Of a stretch of 64,000 bases of DNA, positions 34,167-42,650 are shown in pieces. The notes beneath the pieces are model-generated. The model saw only the letters and a program-made list of their open reading frames with translations, searched no databases and was not told the DNA's origin. The translations under genes were made by a program, and so were the position numbers. The stretch spans positions 62,001 to 126,000 of the forward strand of contig NZ_JAIVAE010000006.1 in the NCBI RefSeq assembly GCF_020171785.1. The letters are read 5' to 3'. How positions within the stretch are numbered: the first letter of the stretch is position 1; each line of letters starts with the position of its first letter. The DNA comes from Guptibacillus hwajinpoensis (lineage in GTDB: Bacteria; Bacillota; Bacilli; Bacillales; Guptibacillaceae).

Positions 34167-35994
34167 AAATCGTAATCTGAATCGGATTTTCATTAAGAGC
34201 GGGATTCTCATTAATGACTTTGATAAATTCATGGACGAGTTCGGGATCAAACTGAGTACCTGCACATTTTTCTAACTCATCCATCGCTTCGCTGATCGAT
34301 TTTGTTTTTTGGTAAGGACGTTCGGTTGTCATGGCATCAAACGAATCAATAATCGTTAACATGCGTACAAGTTTTGGGAGCTCTTTACCGCTTAATCCAT
34401 AAGGATAACCTTTTCCATCAAAACGTTCGTGGTGCAGTTCGACGAGTGGGAGGAGGTCGTGGAGTTGGCGATTTGTCGACACAATTTCCTTGCCCCAGGT
34501 AACGTGCTTCTGAACCATTTCCCATTCGTCTTTCGTCAGCTTGCCTTTTTTGTTGATAATTTCACGAGGAATTTCAAGCTTTCCGATATCGTGAATTAAG
34601 GCACCCATTACGAGGGTTTTCTGATCATTTGCATTCAAATTCAAATGATTGCTGAACTCAATTGCATACTCATGAACTCGTTTACTATGTTTGTACGTAT
34701 AAACATCTTTGGATAGAAAAATTTTCAATTGTTGCTCTAGAAGTTCCATTTCTTTATGGTTGTAAAACGTTTTGGAAAGAACGTGATTCGCATCATAAAT
34801 ACAAACGTTGTTTTTCCCTTTGGTTTTAGAAAAATACATCGCTTGATCTGCCTTCTCAAGAACTTCCGACGAATCATACATGTCCCGATCGTATTGAATA
34901 ACTCCTGCTGAGAAAGATAAGCAGCCGTGTGGAAGAACTTCAACACCTTCAAAATAGTGGTCGTTTACTTCTTTTCGAAGATGGTTAATGATGTGATACG
35001 CTTCCCGCTCTGTTTTTCCGGGCATTAATAGCGCAAATTCTTCTCCACCATATCGAGCGGCTGTAAACACGTCTTTCGCATACCTTTTTAGTTCGGCACC
35101 GAAGTGTTTTAACAGTCTGTCGCCCTGTAAATGACCGTGCTGATCATTGTATTTTTTGAAATCATCAAGATCGATTAACCCGATGGATAAAGGCTGTCCT
35201 GTGGCTTTTGCGGATTTTATTTCGTCCTCTAAAAGTGACTTGAAATAACCGTGATTGTATAGCTCAGTGAGATGATCGATATCTGCTTTCTGTGAAACTT
35301 CTTGATAAAGTTCAAAATACTGTTTAAACGAAACGGATAGCACGACAGCTACGGATAAAAACAATAGCATGCCAAGAATGACCTGTTGTTGCATTAATAA
35401 AACGAGAATCAAGGAAAGACCAAGCGTAATGAAATAACTTGATATCGTTTCTTTCAACATACCTTGCACAATTTGATATAAGTTTTCCGATGCGGATAAA
35501 AGGAAGAAAACTCCGATTAAGAGTACATTTAAACTAAAGTACACGACCAAAGAAAACATATAAGAGGCAACGTTGAAGAATGTTAGCATACCGCTTAATT
35601 CACCGGAGAGCTTAAGAACTTCATATGCACCGATGATCATGATGCTATAAATCGCAAAGTTAAATAGGTGTTTCCACCAGACAACGTTTTTGTTGTATAA
35701 AGCATAGATGATCGAAGTGACAAGCAAAAGGGATAGCGTCAAGTGGAGACCAAATACAAATAGGACTGCCAGGTAGATCGCTGAATCCATCGATAACGAG
35801 TTACCGCTTGGTGGCAACAGAATCGTATAATGATTCAATAATAAGATTGCCGCTATGAACGTGAAGGCCAGACTCCAGTTAATTGAATGAAATGTCAGTA
35901 AGTACTGAGTGAGGAAGAGTGAACTTCCTGCGATAGAAATGAGTGCAAGATATACGCTTACAACATTAGTTGATTTCTGAAAGGTGCCCTTCAT
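34165..35994 (-). CDS. Membrane-bound GGDEF plus HD-GYP cyclic-di-GMP protein
   Basis: 609 residues. Seven or so membrane segments occupy residues 12-225. A GGDEF domain with GGEEF at 316-320 follows, then an HD-GYP phosphodiesterase domain with HDIGK at 468-472 and HHERFDGKGYP at 521-531. Both active sites look intact, so it could make and break cyclic-di-GMP. The RxxD inhibitory site normally found before GGDEF is absent (the position reads KDVF). It is last in a minus-strand operon with a DUF5317 protein and a 33-residue peptide. The N-terminal membrane module is a likely sensor for an unknown signal. Confidence 0.9.
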   Translation of the reverse strand: MKGTFQKSTNVVSVYLALISIAGSSLFLTQYLLTFHSINWSLAFTFIAAILLLNHYTILLPPSGNSLSMDSAIYLAVLFVFGLHLTLSLLLVTSIIYALYNKNVVWWKHLFNFAIYSIMIIGAYEVLKLSGELSGMLTFFNVASYMFSLVVYFSLNVLLIGVFFLLSASENLYQIVQGMLKETISSYFITLGLSLILVLLMQQQVILGMLLFLSVAVVLSVSFKQYFELYQEVSQKADIDHLTELYNHGYFKSLLEDEIKSAKATGQPLSIGLIDLDDFKKYNDQHGHLQGDRLLKHFGAELKRYAKDVFTAARYGGEEFALLMPGKTEREAYHIINHLRKEVNDHYFEGVEVLPHGCLSFSAGVIQYDRDMYDSSEVLEKADQAMYFSKTKGKNNVCIYDANHVLSKTFYNHKEMELLEQQLKIFLSKDVYTYKHSKRVHEYAIEFSNHLNLNANDQKTLVMGALIHDIGKLEIPREIINKKGKLTKDEWEMVQKHVTWGKEIVSTNRQLHDLLPLVELHHERFDGKGYPYGLSGKELPKLVRMLTIIDSFDAMTTERPYQKTKSISEAMDELEKCAGTQFDPELVHEFIKVINENPALNENPIQITI

Positions 35995-36054
35995 GTCTCG
36001 ATCACTCTCATTTAAATTTAGTTTTTTAGGAGAAGCAGCGCCTCTCCTTTGTGA

Positions 36055-36156
36055 TTAAACCAATTTAAATCCAGAAGTTAGTGCGATAACAGCAGTAGTA
36101 ATAATTGCAATATTCATAAGTATGCCTGTTAGCTTAATTCCCTCTTTCCTTTCCAT
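36055..36156 (-). CDS. 33-residue hydrophobic membrane peptide
   Basis: A short gene with an almost perfect ribosome site, AAAGGAGGTG, 7 nt before ATG 36156. The product has a charged start (MERKEGIKLTG) followed by one membrane segment (ILMNIAIITTAVIALTSG) and ends FKLV. It lies 16 nt after the DUF5317 gene and 60 nt before the GGDEF/HD-GYP gene. No family is known to me. It may be a small regulator, or a signal peptide for one of the two membrane neighbours. The longer open frame to 36264 is antisense-free but lacks a start site. Confidence 0.65.
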   Translation of the reverse strand: MERKEGIKLTGILMNIAIITTAVIALTSGFKLV

Positions 36157-36172
36157 TAATGTCCACCTCCTT

Positions 36173-36763
36173 TCAAGTCCCTTTTTGAGGCGCTGGCGTT
36201 TGGATGAGGGTATCTGGATGTTTGGTCTTAACCATAACGCGCTGGATGAAAATAAAAATACCAATATTCATAATAACGTCACCAATACTAATGACTTGAT
36301 CTTTTGGATAAGGATCCGTAATTGGAATCACGTCACCGAGAAACCAGAGGGCAGTGCGATCGGTCAGCACAGCATGTTTTCCATAAAGACCATTTTTGAT
36401 AGCTTCTGCATAAGCAGGATCAAGAATATTCGCTGATTCGAGAGATACAGGCATTCTTCCTCCGTTTAGAGCCATTACGATGAAATTTAATAGCACACCG
36501 ATGAAAAGAATCATGATCCCAATGTTCATTTTTCGATTTAACCAAAGAAATGTTAGTCCGACGATGTAAATCAGCATAAAGAGCGGTGCGCTTAGTTTTC
36601 CAATCCATGCGTAGGTCGATTGAAAGGAAAAGATAAGCACCTCAATGACAAGCAGCAATGGAAAGATCCATCCAGCTCGAAATGAGAGATAAGCAAAGCC
36701 TTTTAAACTTCCTTTTCTTAAATACCCGACAAGAATTGCTAGTAAAATGCCGTCAAAAACCAT
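36173..36763 (-). CDS. DUF5317 family membrane protein
   Basis: 196 residues from ATG 36763, which has GGGTGA five bases upstream; a GTG three codons earlier is possible. There are five hydrophobic segments, with the conserved patterns GYLRKGSLKGFAYLSFRAGW, NGGRMPVSLESANILD, LWFLGDVIPI and SIGDVIMNIGIFIFIQ. These resemble the DUF5317 family, whose function is unknown. It is the first gene of the operon leading to the cyclic-di-GMP protein, an arrangement that suggests a shared membrane signalling role. A short C-terminal proline-rich tail ends the protein. Confidence 0.78.
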   Translation of the reverse strand: MVFDGILLAILVGYLRKGSLKGFAYLSFRAGWIFPLLLVIEVLIFSFQSTYAWIGKLSAPLFMLIYIVGLTFLWLNRKMNIGIMILFIGVLLNFIVMALNGGRMPVSLESANILDPAYAEAIKNGLYGKHAVLTDRTALWFLGDVIPITDPYPKDQVISIGDVIMNIGIFIFIQRVMVKTKHPDTLIQTPAPQKGT

Positions 36764-36920
36764 TGAAGTCACCCGATTTGTGTCATTTTATTATTAGTTT
36801 AGCAGAGGGTTGGATGATTAGGAAGAATTTTCTTAAAAATGACAATACTCGCTTTAAAATTTATTTGTCCTTCACTAAGAAAACTTGGAGATTTTTTCAC
36901 ATTTTTCGTTCAATTCCTTC

Positions 36921-36949
36921 TTACAAAAGGATTCGTGGTAGGATATAAG
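36921..36949 (+). promoter_or_regulatory. Sigma-A-like promoter before the ROK kinase
   Basis: TTACAA and TATAAG separated by 17 nt, 24 nt before the ATG and upstream of the GGGAGG ribosome site. It lies in the 210-bp divergent region shared with the DUF5317 operon. Confidence 0.5.
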
Positions 36950-36973
36950 AAAGAATGATAGGGAGGTAGAGAA

Positions 36974-37900
36974 ATGGAAAACGTGTATATCGGAGTAGAC
37001 CTTGGTGGGACAAATCTTCGTGTTGGGATTGTCGATGAGAACGGACGAATTCTGCAAGTGAAACAAATAGCGACACAAGCCGATCAGGGTTACGAATTGA
37101 TTATTGAGCGAATGACCAATTTAATAAAAAAAGTGAAAAAAGCGTATTCAGCGGTTTCCATTGGGATTGGTTCACCAGGACCTTTAAATCCATTTGATGG
37201 AATCGTGGTGTCCCCACCTAATCTCCCTGGATGGAAAGATGTGCCGATTACCGCAATGATTCAAGAAGCAATCGGCATCCCGACGTATCTCGTCAATGAC
37301 GCTGATGCCGCTGCGCTTGGTGAAGCATTATATGGCGGGGGAAAGGGTCGAGAAAGTACTTTTTACATAACAGTTAGCACAGGGGTTGGCGGAGGCTACG
37401 TGCAAAATAATCGCCTTATGCAAGGCGAACATGGTTATAGCGCGGAGATTGGTAATATGATTATCCAGCCTGGTGGTCAGAAGCATGCGAATATGAACGC
37501 TGGATCCCTTGAAGCGCTTGCTTCAGGTACATCAATTGCACGAGAAGGACAGGCGCGACTTGGCAAAACTTTAGGAGCAGAAGATGTGTTTCAACTTGCT
37601 AAAGAAGACAATGAGGAAGCGGTCAAGATTATTGATGAAGCAGTGGATGCACTTGCGATCGGAATCGCGAATCTTGTTCATACTGTTGATCCGTCAATCT
37701 TTATTCTCGGCGGAGGCGTGATGCAGGCAAAAGACATGATCTTACCGATGTTACGAAAGAAAGTCGATGTTTATGTGTACGAAGGACTCCAAGGGAAAAT
37801 CGCAATTGAACCGGTTCAACTCCATGATAAAGCTGGCATTATTGGGGCGGCGATGCATGGACGGCAGAAATTTGATGATGAAAAGCTAAAAAGAGAGTAG
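36974..37900 (+). CDS. ROK-family sugar kinase (glucokinase-like)
   Basis: 308 residues. It phosphorylates a hexose with ATP. Motifs are IGVDLGGTNLRVGIVD (ATP), SIGIGSPGPLNP, LVNDADAAALGE (catalytic aspartate) and STGVGGGYV. The zinc site usual in ROK kinases (EIGH followed by a CxCGxxGC cluster) is missing: here the segment reads SAEIGNMIIQPGG with no cysteines, then GSLEALASGT. It is followed after 10 nt by mannose-6-phosphate isomerase, so glucose, mannose or fructose could be the substrate. It has its own promoter. Confidence 0.85.
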   Translation: MENVYIGVDLGGTNLRVGIVDENGRILQVKQIATQADQGYELIIERMTNLIKKVKKAYSAVSIGIGSPGPLNPFDGIVVSPPNLPGWKDVPITAMIQEAIGIPTYLVNDADAAALGEALYGGGKGRESTFYITVSTGVGGGYVQNNRLMQGEHGYSAEIGNMIIQPGGQKHANMNAGSLEALASGTSIAREGQARLGKTLGAEDVFQLAKEDNEEAVKIIDEAVDALAIGIANLVHTVDPSIFILGGGVMQAKDMILPMLRKKVDVYVYEGLQGKIAIEPVQLHDKAGIIGAAMHGRQKFDDEKLKRE

Positions 37901-37910
37901 GAGGAAGAAC

Positions 37911-38873
37911 ATGTATCAACACGAACCACTTTTTCTAACACCCGAATTTAAGGATCGTCTTTGGGGTGGGACGAAGCTACGAGATGTTTTTGGGTATACG
38001 ATTCCAACTGAAACGACTGGTGAATGCTGGGGAATTTCAGCTCACCAAAACGGCGCAAGTGAAGTGCGTAATGGTCCGCTTGCTGGAAAGAAATTAAATG
38101 AAGTTTGGGAAAATTATCGAGAACTATTTGGTCATGAAGAGGGCGAACACTTTCCACTTTTAGTGAAAATTCTCGATGCTGATCAGGATCTTTCCGTTCA
38201 AGTTCACCCTGATGATTCGTATGCGAGAGAAGTCGAGGGAGAGGCTTACGGAAAAACAGAATGTTGGTATATCATTGATTGCGATCCGGGATCTGAATTA
38301 ATTTTTGGGCATCACGCTCAGTCAAAAGAATCGTTCAAAGAGATGATTGCAGCTGGGGATTGGGATAACTTGCTGCGCCGCATTTCAATTGAACCAGGTG
38401 AATTTTATTTTGTACCAAGTGGAACCATCCATGCGATCGGTGCAGGAACGATGATTCTTGAAACCCAGCAAAGTTCAGATACAACGTACCGCGTGTATGA
38501 TTATGATCGAACCGATGCGAATGGAAATACACGCGAGCTTCATATTGAACGTTCGATTGACGTCTCTACGATTCCTCATGAAGATCCGCCGTTTTCTCCC
38601 GTTGTGACAGAAGAAGACGGTTTGAAGCAGATCGAGCTTGTATCTTCAGAATATTTTACGGTTTATAAGTGGGAGCTTGATGGAGCTTATTTTCTTCCAG
38701 AGAACCATCCTTATTTGCTTGTAAGTGTCCTTAGTGGAGAAGGGATGATTCGCTCTAACGATTCTTCTCATAACATTAAGCAGGGGGATCATTTGATTAT
38801 TCCAACAACAATGAAAACATGCAAATTAGAAGGCGATCTTGAAATGATCGTTTCAAAAAGCGAAAAAGCATAG
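37911..38873 (+). CDS. manA: Mannose-6-phosphate isomerase, class I
   Basis: 320 residues, the length of Bacillus ManA/Pmi. Interconverts mannose-6-phosphate and fructose-6-phosphate. The zinc ligands lie in SVQVHPDD and GKTECWYI and in the VPSGTIHAIG segment, and ETQQSSDTTYRVYDYDR is conserved. AGGAGGAA precedes the ATG. It is co-transcribed with the ROK kinase and ends at a good terminator, making a two-gene hexose entry unit. Confidence 0.93.
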   Translation: MYQHEPLFLTPEFKDRLWGGTKLRDVFGYTIPTETTGECWGISAHQNGASEVRNGPLAGKKLNEVWENYRELFGHEEGEHFPLLVKILDADQDLSVQVHPDDSYAREVEGEAYGKTECWYIIDCDPGSELIFGHHAQSKESFKEMIAAGDWDNLLRRISIEPGEFYFVPSGTIHAIGAGTMILETQQSSDTTYRVYDYDRTDANGNTRELHIERSIDVSTIPHEDPPFSPVVTEEDGLKQIELVSSEYFTVYKWELDGAYFLPENHPYLLVSVLSGEGMIRSNDSSHNIKQGDHLIIPTTMKTCKLEGDLEMIVSKSEKA

Positions 38874-38878
38874 GTTGT

Positions 38879-38909
38879 AGCCAGCTCTAAATAGGAGCTG
38901 GCTTTTGTT
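38879..38909 (+). terminator. Terminator after manA
   Basis: Perfect 9-bp stem AGCCAGCTC / GAGCTGGCT, 7-nt loop, then TTTTGTTATTT. Confidence 0.88.
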
Positions 38910-38940
38910 ATTTTTATCCTTTTCCTGAAAAAGCTCATTT

Positions 38941-38970
38941 TTGTTCGAGCCCCTAAATATCCTGTATAAT
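38941..38970 (+). promoter_or_regulatory. Promoter of the ABC exporter operon
   Basis: TTGTTC (-35) and TATAAT (-10) with 18 nt between, about 40 nt upstream of the first exporter gene. Confidence 0.55.
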
Positions 38971-39011
38971 GTAAAAATAAGAGAAAAGGAAGGACAATGA
39001 GGGAGGATGCC

Positions 39012-40748
39012 ATGCGAAAAATAGTAACCTTTATTAAACCTTACAAAGTGGCGGCGATTGTAGCGGCCCTTTTAATGCTTGTTGAATTGGCCGTCGAGCT
39101 CTGGTTGCCACTGTTCATGGCAGATATTATTGATAACGGAATTGCAAAAGAAAACCTGAGTGTGATTACTGAATTAGGGATTTGGATGATCGTTCTTACC
39201 GCTATTTCTTTTGTCGCCTCCATTATTAACACGTATCTTGCTTCTTACGTTAGTCAGCATTTTGGATATGATTTACGAAAAGCGCTTTTTGAAAAAGTAC
39301 AGTCGTTTGCTTTTGCAGACTTTAATCGCTTTCCAACATCTTCTTTGTTAACGAGGCTAACCAATGATGTCAATCAAGTGCAACTTGTCGTTTTTATGGG
39401 CCTCCGCATCATGGTCCGTGCCCCATTGCTTGTTGTTGGTGGTGTCGTTATGGCTTTTGTTGTGGATGTTCAGCTCGCTCTACTATTAACCGCTGCGATT
39501 CCACTCGTCATTGTCTTTCTTTTTTTTGTCATGAAAAAAGGCGTTCCACTTTTCAGCTCAGTTCAGGAAAAGCTAGACCGAGTTAACGGCGTGATGAGAG
39601 AAAATTTAGTCGGCGTGAGACTTATTAAAGCTTACCTTCGAAGTAAGCATGAACAGCAGAGATTTAAGCAGGTCAATGAAAACTTAATGAGTCAAACGGT
39701 AACGTCACTTCGTTTAATTGAACTTGCTACGCCGGTTCTCTTAATTCTTATGAATGTTGCGATTGTTGCTGTGCTCTGGTTTGGGGGCGTGAAAGTTGTT
39801 GCTGGCACAGCGCAGGTTGGTGAAATTTCAGCAATCATTACATATGGGACGCGAATTACAGTGGCGCTTACAATGTTTTCGTTTATTCTTATGCTTCTCT
39901 CACGAGCAAGAGCTTCTGCTTATCGGATGCAGGAAGTGTTGCAGACAGAGACGTATGTTGAAAAAGAATCAGGCGTTAAGATAGCGCCATTAGAAAAGCT
40001 TGAATTTCAGCACGTGAGCTTCCGCTATCCGAATTCAGAAGAAGATGTTCTCAGAGATCTTAGTTTCATAGCAGAAAAAGGTCAGTTGGTTGGGGTGATG
40101 GGAGCCACGGGATCTGGAAAATCTTCCATGATTCAGTTAATTCCAAGGTTGTATGAACCGACTGAAGGAAACGTTTTATTCAATGGTGTTAACGAAACAG
40201 CCATTGCCTTGGATGAACTCAGAAGTCGAATTGGCGTTGTTCCGCAGGAAGTGGTTCTTTTTAGTGGCACCATTGGTGATAATATTCGCTGGGGAAAAGA
40301 GGATGCAAGCAGAGAAGAAGTGGAAAGAGCGGCTAAAGCAGCTCAAATTCATTCGTTTATTCTGACGCTTCCAAATCAGTACGATACAATTCTCGGACAA
40401 AAAGGAATCAACCTTTCTGGAGGCCAGAAACAGCGTTTATCCATTGCCAGAGCTCTCATTCGAAATCCGGAGATATTAATTCTCGATGACAGTACAAGTG
40501 CGCTTGATCTGAAAACTGAGGCACAGTTGCAACAAGCACTTAAGGATCAGGAAAGTATGATTTTATTAATTGCTCAGAAAATCAGTTCAATTAAAGAAGC
40601 AGATAAAATCATTCTTCTCGAAGATGGAGCGATTATCGGAGAAGGAACCCATGATCATCTTCTTGAAAAAAGTGATGTTTATCGCGAGATCTACATTTCT
40701 CAGTACGGAGAGGAGGCGGCCCATGAGCTCAAACAAAAAACCCTCTAA
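39012..40748 (+). CDS. ABC exporter half-transporter, BmrC/YheI-like (degenerate site)
   Basis: 578 residues: six membrane segments, then an ATPase domain. Walker A is GATGSGKSS, the signature is LSGGQKQR, and Walker B is ILILDDSTSALD. The catalytic glutamate after Walker B is aspartate and the switch histidine is glutamine (LIAQKISS), the degenerate-site pattern of BmrC in the heterodimeric multidrug exporter BmrCD. ATG 39012 gives the family start MRKIVTFIKPYK and has GGGAGG five bases upstream; an ATG at 38997 is an alternative. The partner subunit overlaps its 3' end by 26 nt. Confidence 0.9.
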   Translation: MRKIVTFIKPYKVAAIVAALLMLVELAVELWLPLFMADIIDNGIAKENLSVITELGIWMIVLTAISFVASIINTYLASYVSQHFGYDLRKALFEKVQSFAFADFNRFPTSSLLTRLTNDVNQVQLVVFMGLRIMVRAPLLVVGGVVMAFVVDVQLALLLTAAIPLVIVFLFFVMKKGVPLFSSVQEKLDRVNGVMRENLVGVRLIKAYLRSKHEQQRFKQVNENLMSQTVTSLRLIELATPVLLILMNVAIVAVLWFGGVKVVAGTAQVGEISAIITYGTRITVALTMFSFILMLLSRARASAYRMQEVLQTETYVEKESGVKIAPLEKLEFQHVSFRYPNSEEDVLRDLSFIAEKGQLVGVMGATGSGKSSMIQLIPRLYEPTEGNVLFNGVNETAIALDELRSRIGVVPQEVVLFSGTIGDNIRWGKEDASREEVERAAKAAQIHSFILTLPNQYDTILGQKGINLSGGQKQRLSIARALIRNPEILILDDSTSALDLKTEAQLQQALKDQESMILLIAQKISSIKEADKIILLEDGAIIGEGTHDHLLEKSDVYREIYISQYGEEAAHELKQKTL

Positions 40749-42480
40749 ACGAAAACGACCGGATGATTTGAAGGGCACGGTTGCGCGAATTTGGCGCTAT
40801 TTATCCCTCCAAAAAGGCTGGCTTTTTCTTGTCATTGTGATGGTCGTGTTTAGCTCAGGATTTAGTTTGCTTGGTCCTTATTTAACAAGCGTGGCGATTG
40901 ATAACTATCTTGTGCCAGGAAAGTTAGAAGGTCTACCGTGGATTCTTGGTTTGCTTGTATCCGTTTATGTGTTGCAATCAGCAGCCACCTTTTTTCAGAA
41001 TTTCTGGATGATCGGCATTGCACAGAAAACGGTTTATCGCATGAGGAAAGATTTGTTTCATCATCTTCATCGCCTGCCCATTCCTTTTTTTGATAAGAAA
41101 ACGCATGGGGAACTTATGAGCCGACTAACAAACGATATTGAAAATGTTAGTCGAACGTTAAATAGTTCGGTCATTCAGATCTTCTCTAGTGTACTTACTT
41201 TGATTGGTACAGTAGGACTGATGTTGTGGTTAAGTCCGCTTTTAACGTTAATCACGTTCACGATCATTCCCCTTATGTTTCTCGGGATGAAGTGGATTAC
41301 GAATCGAACGGGGCATTATTTTAAAGAACAGCAGCGAAACCTTGGAGAAATGAATAGCGTCATTGAGGAGACGCTATCAGGGCAGCAAATTATTAAATCT
41401 TTTTCTCAAGAAAAACGTGTCTTAACGCAATTGGATGAAAAAAATGAAGCGCTACGAACATCGGGATTCTGGGCAATGACGTATTCAGGATTTATTCCGA
41501 AATTGATGAACGTACTGAATAACGTCAGTTTCTTGCTGATTGCGGCGGCTGGTGGTTTGCTGTCACTTCAAGGTTTGGTTTCAATTGGTGTCATTGTAGC
41601 GTTCATTCAGTATTCGCGTCTATTCACAAGACCGTTGAATGATCTGGCAAACCAATTTAATACGATACTATCCGCTGTAGCTGGTGCGGAGCGCGTCTTT
41701 ACCATTTTGGATGAAAAAGAAGAGCGGCCAGATGAAGGGGATGCTGTGTCACTCCAACAGGTGAAAGGGAAAGTGGCGTTTCGGAACGTATCGTTTGGTT
41801 ATGAAAAAGATGGTGCAACGCTTACGAATCTCTCGTTTGAAGCAAAAGCAGGGGAATCGGTTGCGATTATTGGCCCAACAGGAGCAGGGAAAACAACAAT
41901 CGTGAACTTGCTTATGCGCTTCTACGAACTGAATGAGGGCACAATTGAAGTGGATGATCACGACGTTACGAAAGTGAAGCGGGAAAGCCTGAGACAAAAC
42001 ATGGGTTTTGTTCTTCAAGATACCTTTTTGTTTAACGGAACCGTTCGCGAAAACATTCGCTATGGACGCCTGGATGCAACAGATGAAGAAGTAGAAGAAG
42101 CAGCGCGAGTAGCCAATGCGCACACGTTTATTTCACGTTTATCAGAAGGATATGATACAGTGCTGAATCAAGACGGGGGAGGGATTAGTTTCGGTCAAAG
42201 ACAGCTTCTTTCCATCGCAAGAGCAGTACTCGCCGATCCTGCGATTTTGATTCTTGATGAAGCAACAAGCAGCATTGATACACGAACAGAAATTCAAATT
42301 CAAAAAGCACTATGGGCTTTAATGGAGGGACGTACAAGTTTCATTATCGCGCACCGATTGAATACGATCCAACGAGCGGATCAAATTATCGCCCTCGATC
42401 AAGGGAAGATTATTGAAAAAGGCACGCATGAAGAATTGTTAGAGCAAAAAGGTTATTTGTGGGGTCAGGTCGGAACCTGA
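40723..42480 (+). CDS. ABC exporter half-transporter, BmrD/YheH-like (catalytic partner)
   Basis: 585 residues from ATG 40723, which follows GGAGAGGAGG. A lysine-rich start is followed by six membrane segments and an ATPase domain with Walker A GPTGAGKTT, a changed signature ISFGQRQ, Walker B LILDEATSSID and switch IAHRL. The complete Walker B glutamate here complements the degenerate site of the preceding subunit, as in heterodimeric drug or lipid exporters. The last six codons and the TGA stop lie inside a copy of the dispersed palindrome, so the native C-terminus may have been replaced by the repeat. Confidence 0.9.
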   Translation: MSSNKKPSKRKRPDDLKGTVARIWRYLSLQKGWLFLVIVMVVFSSGFSLLGPYLTSVAIDNYLVPGKLEGLPWILGLLVSVYVLQSAATFFQNFWMIGIAQKTVYRMRKDLFHHLHRLPIPFFDKKTHGELMSRLTNDIENVSRTLNSSVIQIFSSVLTLIGTVGLMLWLSPLLTLITFTIIPLMFLGMKWITNRTGHYFKEQQRNLGEMNSVIEETLSGQQIIKSFSQEKRVLTQLDEKNEALRTSGFWAMTYSGFIPKLMNVLNNVSFLLIAAAGGLLSLQGLVSIGVIVAFIQYSRLFTRPLNDLANQFNTILSAVAGAERVFTILDEKEERPDEGDAVSLQQVKGKVAFRNVSFGYEKDGATLTNLSFEAKAGESVAIIGPTGAGKTTIVNLLMRFYELNEGTIEVDDHDVTKVKRESLRQNMGFVLQDTFLFNGTVRENIRYGRLDATDEEVEEAARVANAHTFISRLSEGYDTVLNQDGGGISFGQRQLLSIARAVLADPAILILDEATSSIDTRTEIQIQKALWALMEGRTSFIIAHRLNTIQRADQIIALDQGKIIEKGTHEELLEQKGYLWGQVGT

Positions 42481-42484
42481 CCCC
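42461..42484 (+). repeat. Dispersed palindrome, copy 4 (overlaps a coding end)
   Basis: GGGGTCAGGT, loop CGGA, ACCTGACCCC. It supplies the terminal codons and TGA stop of the exporter gene. The GTCCACC hairpin starts 25 nt later, and an A-rich spacer separates the two as in copies 1 and 3. Confidence 0.85.
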
Positions 42485-42499
42485 CTCCAAAGACAAAAC

Positions 42500-42538
42500 A
42501 AAGCGATTGTCCACCACAGGTGGACAGTCGCTTTTTTT
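42500..42538 (+). terminator. Terminator of the ABC exporter operon (GTCCACC hairpin)
   Basis: 16-bp stem AAAGCGATTGTCCACC / GGTGGACAGTCGCTTT with one G-T pair and an ACA loop, followed by seven T. Confidence 0.9.
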
Positions 42539-42650
42539 GCGAAGATACAGCAGATTACAGAAATCATATTGCAAGGGAGAAATGAGTATGAGTAAACTAA
42601 GTACAAGAAGAAAATAAGGAAAATGTTGTTAATCGCTGGGGGTGTGGAAC

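Noticed and set aside
42582-42617. Tiny frame MSKLSTRRK with a GGGAGA site before the split membrane gene
   Set aside because: Only about 9-11 codons and no supporting context; it may be chance.
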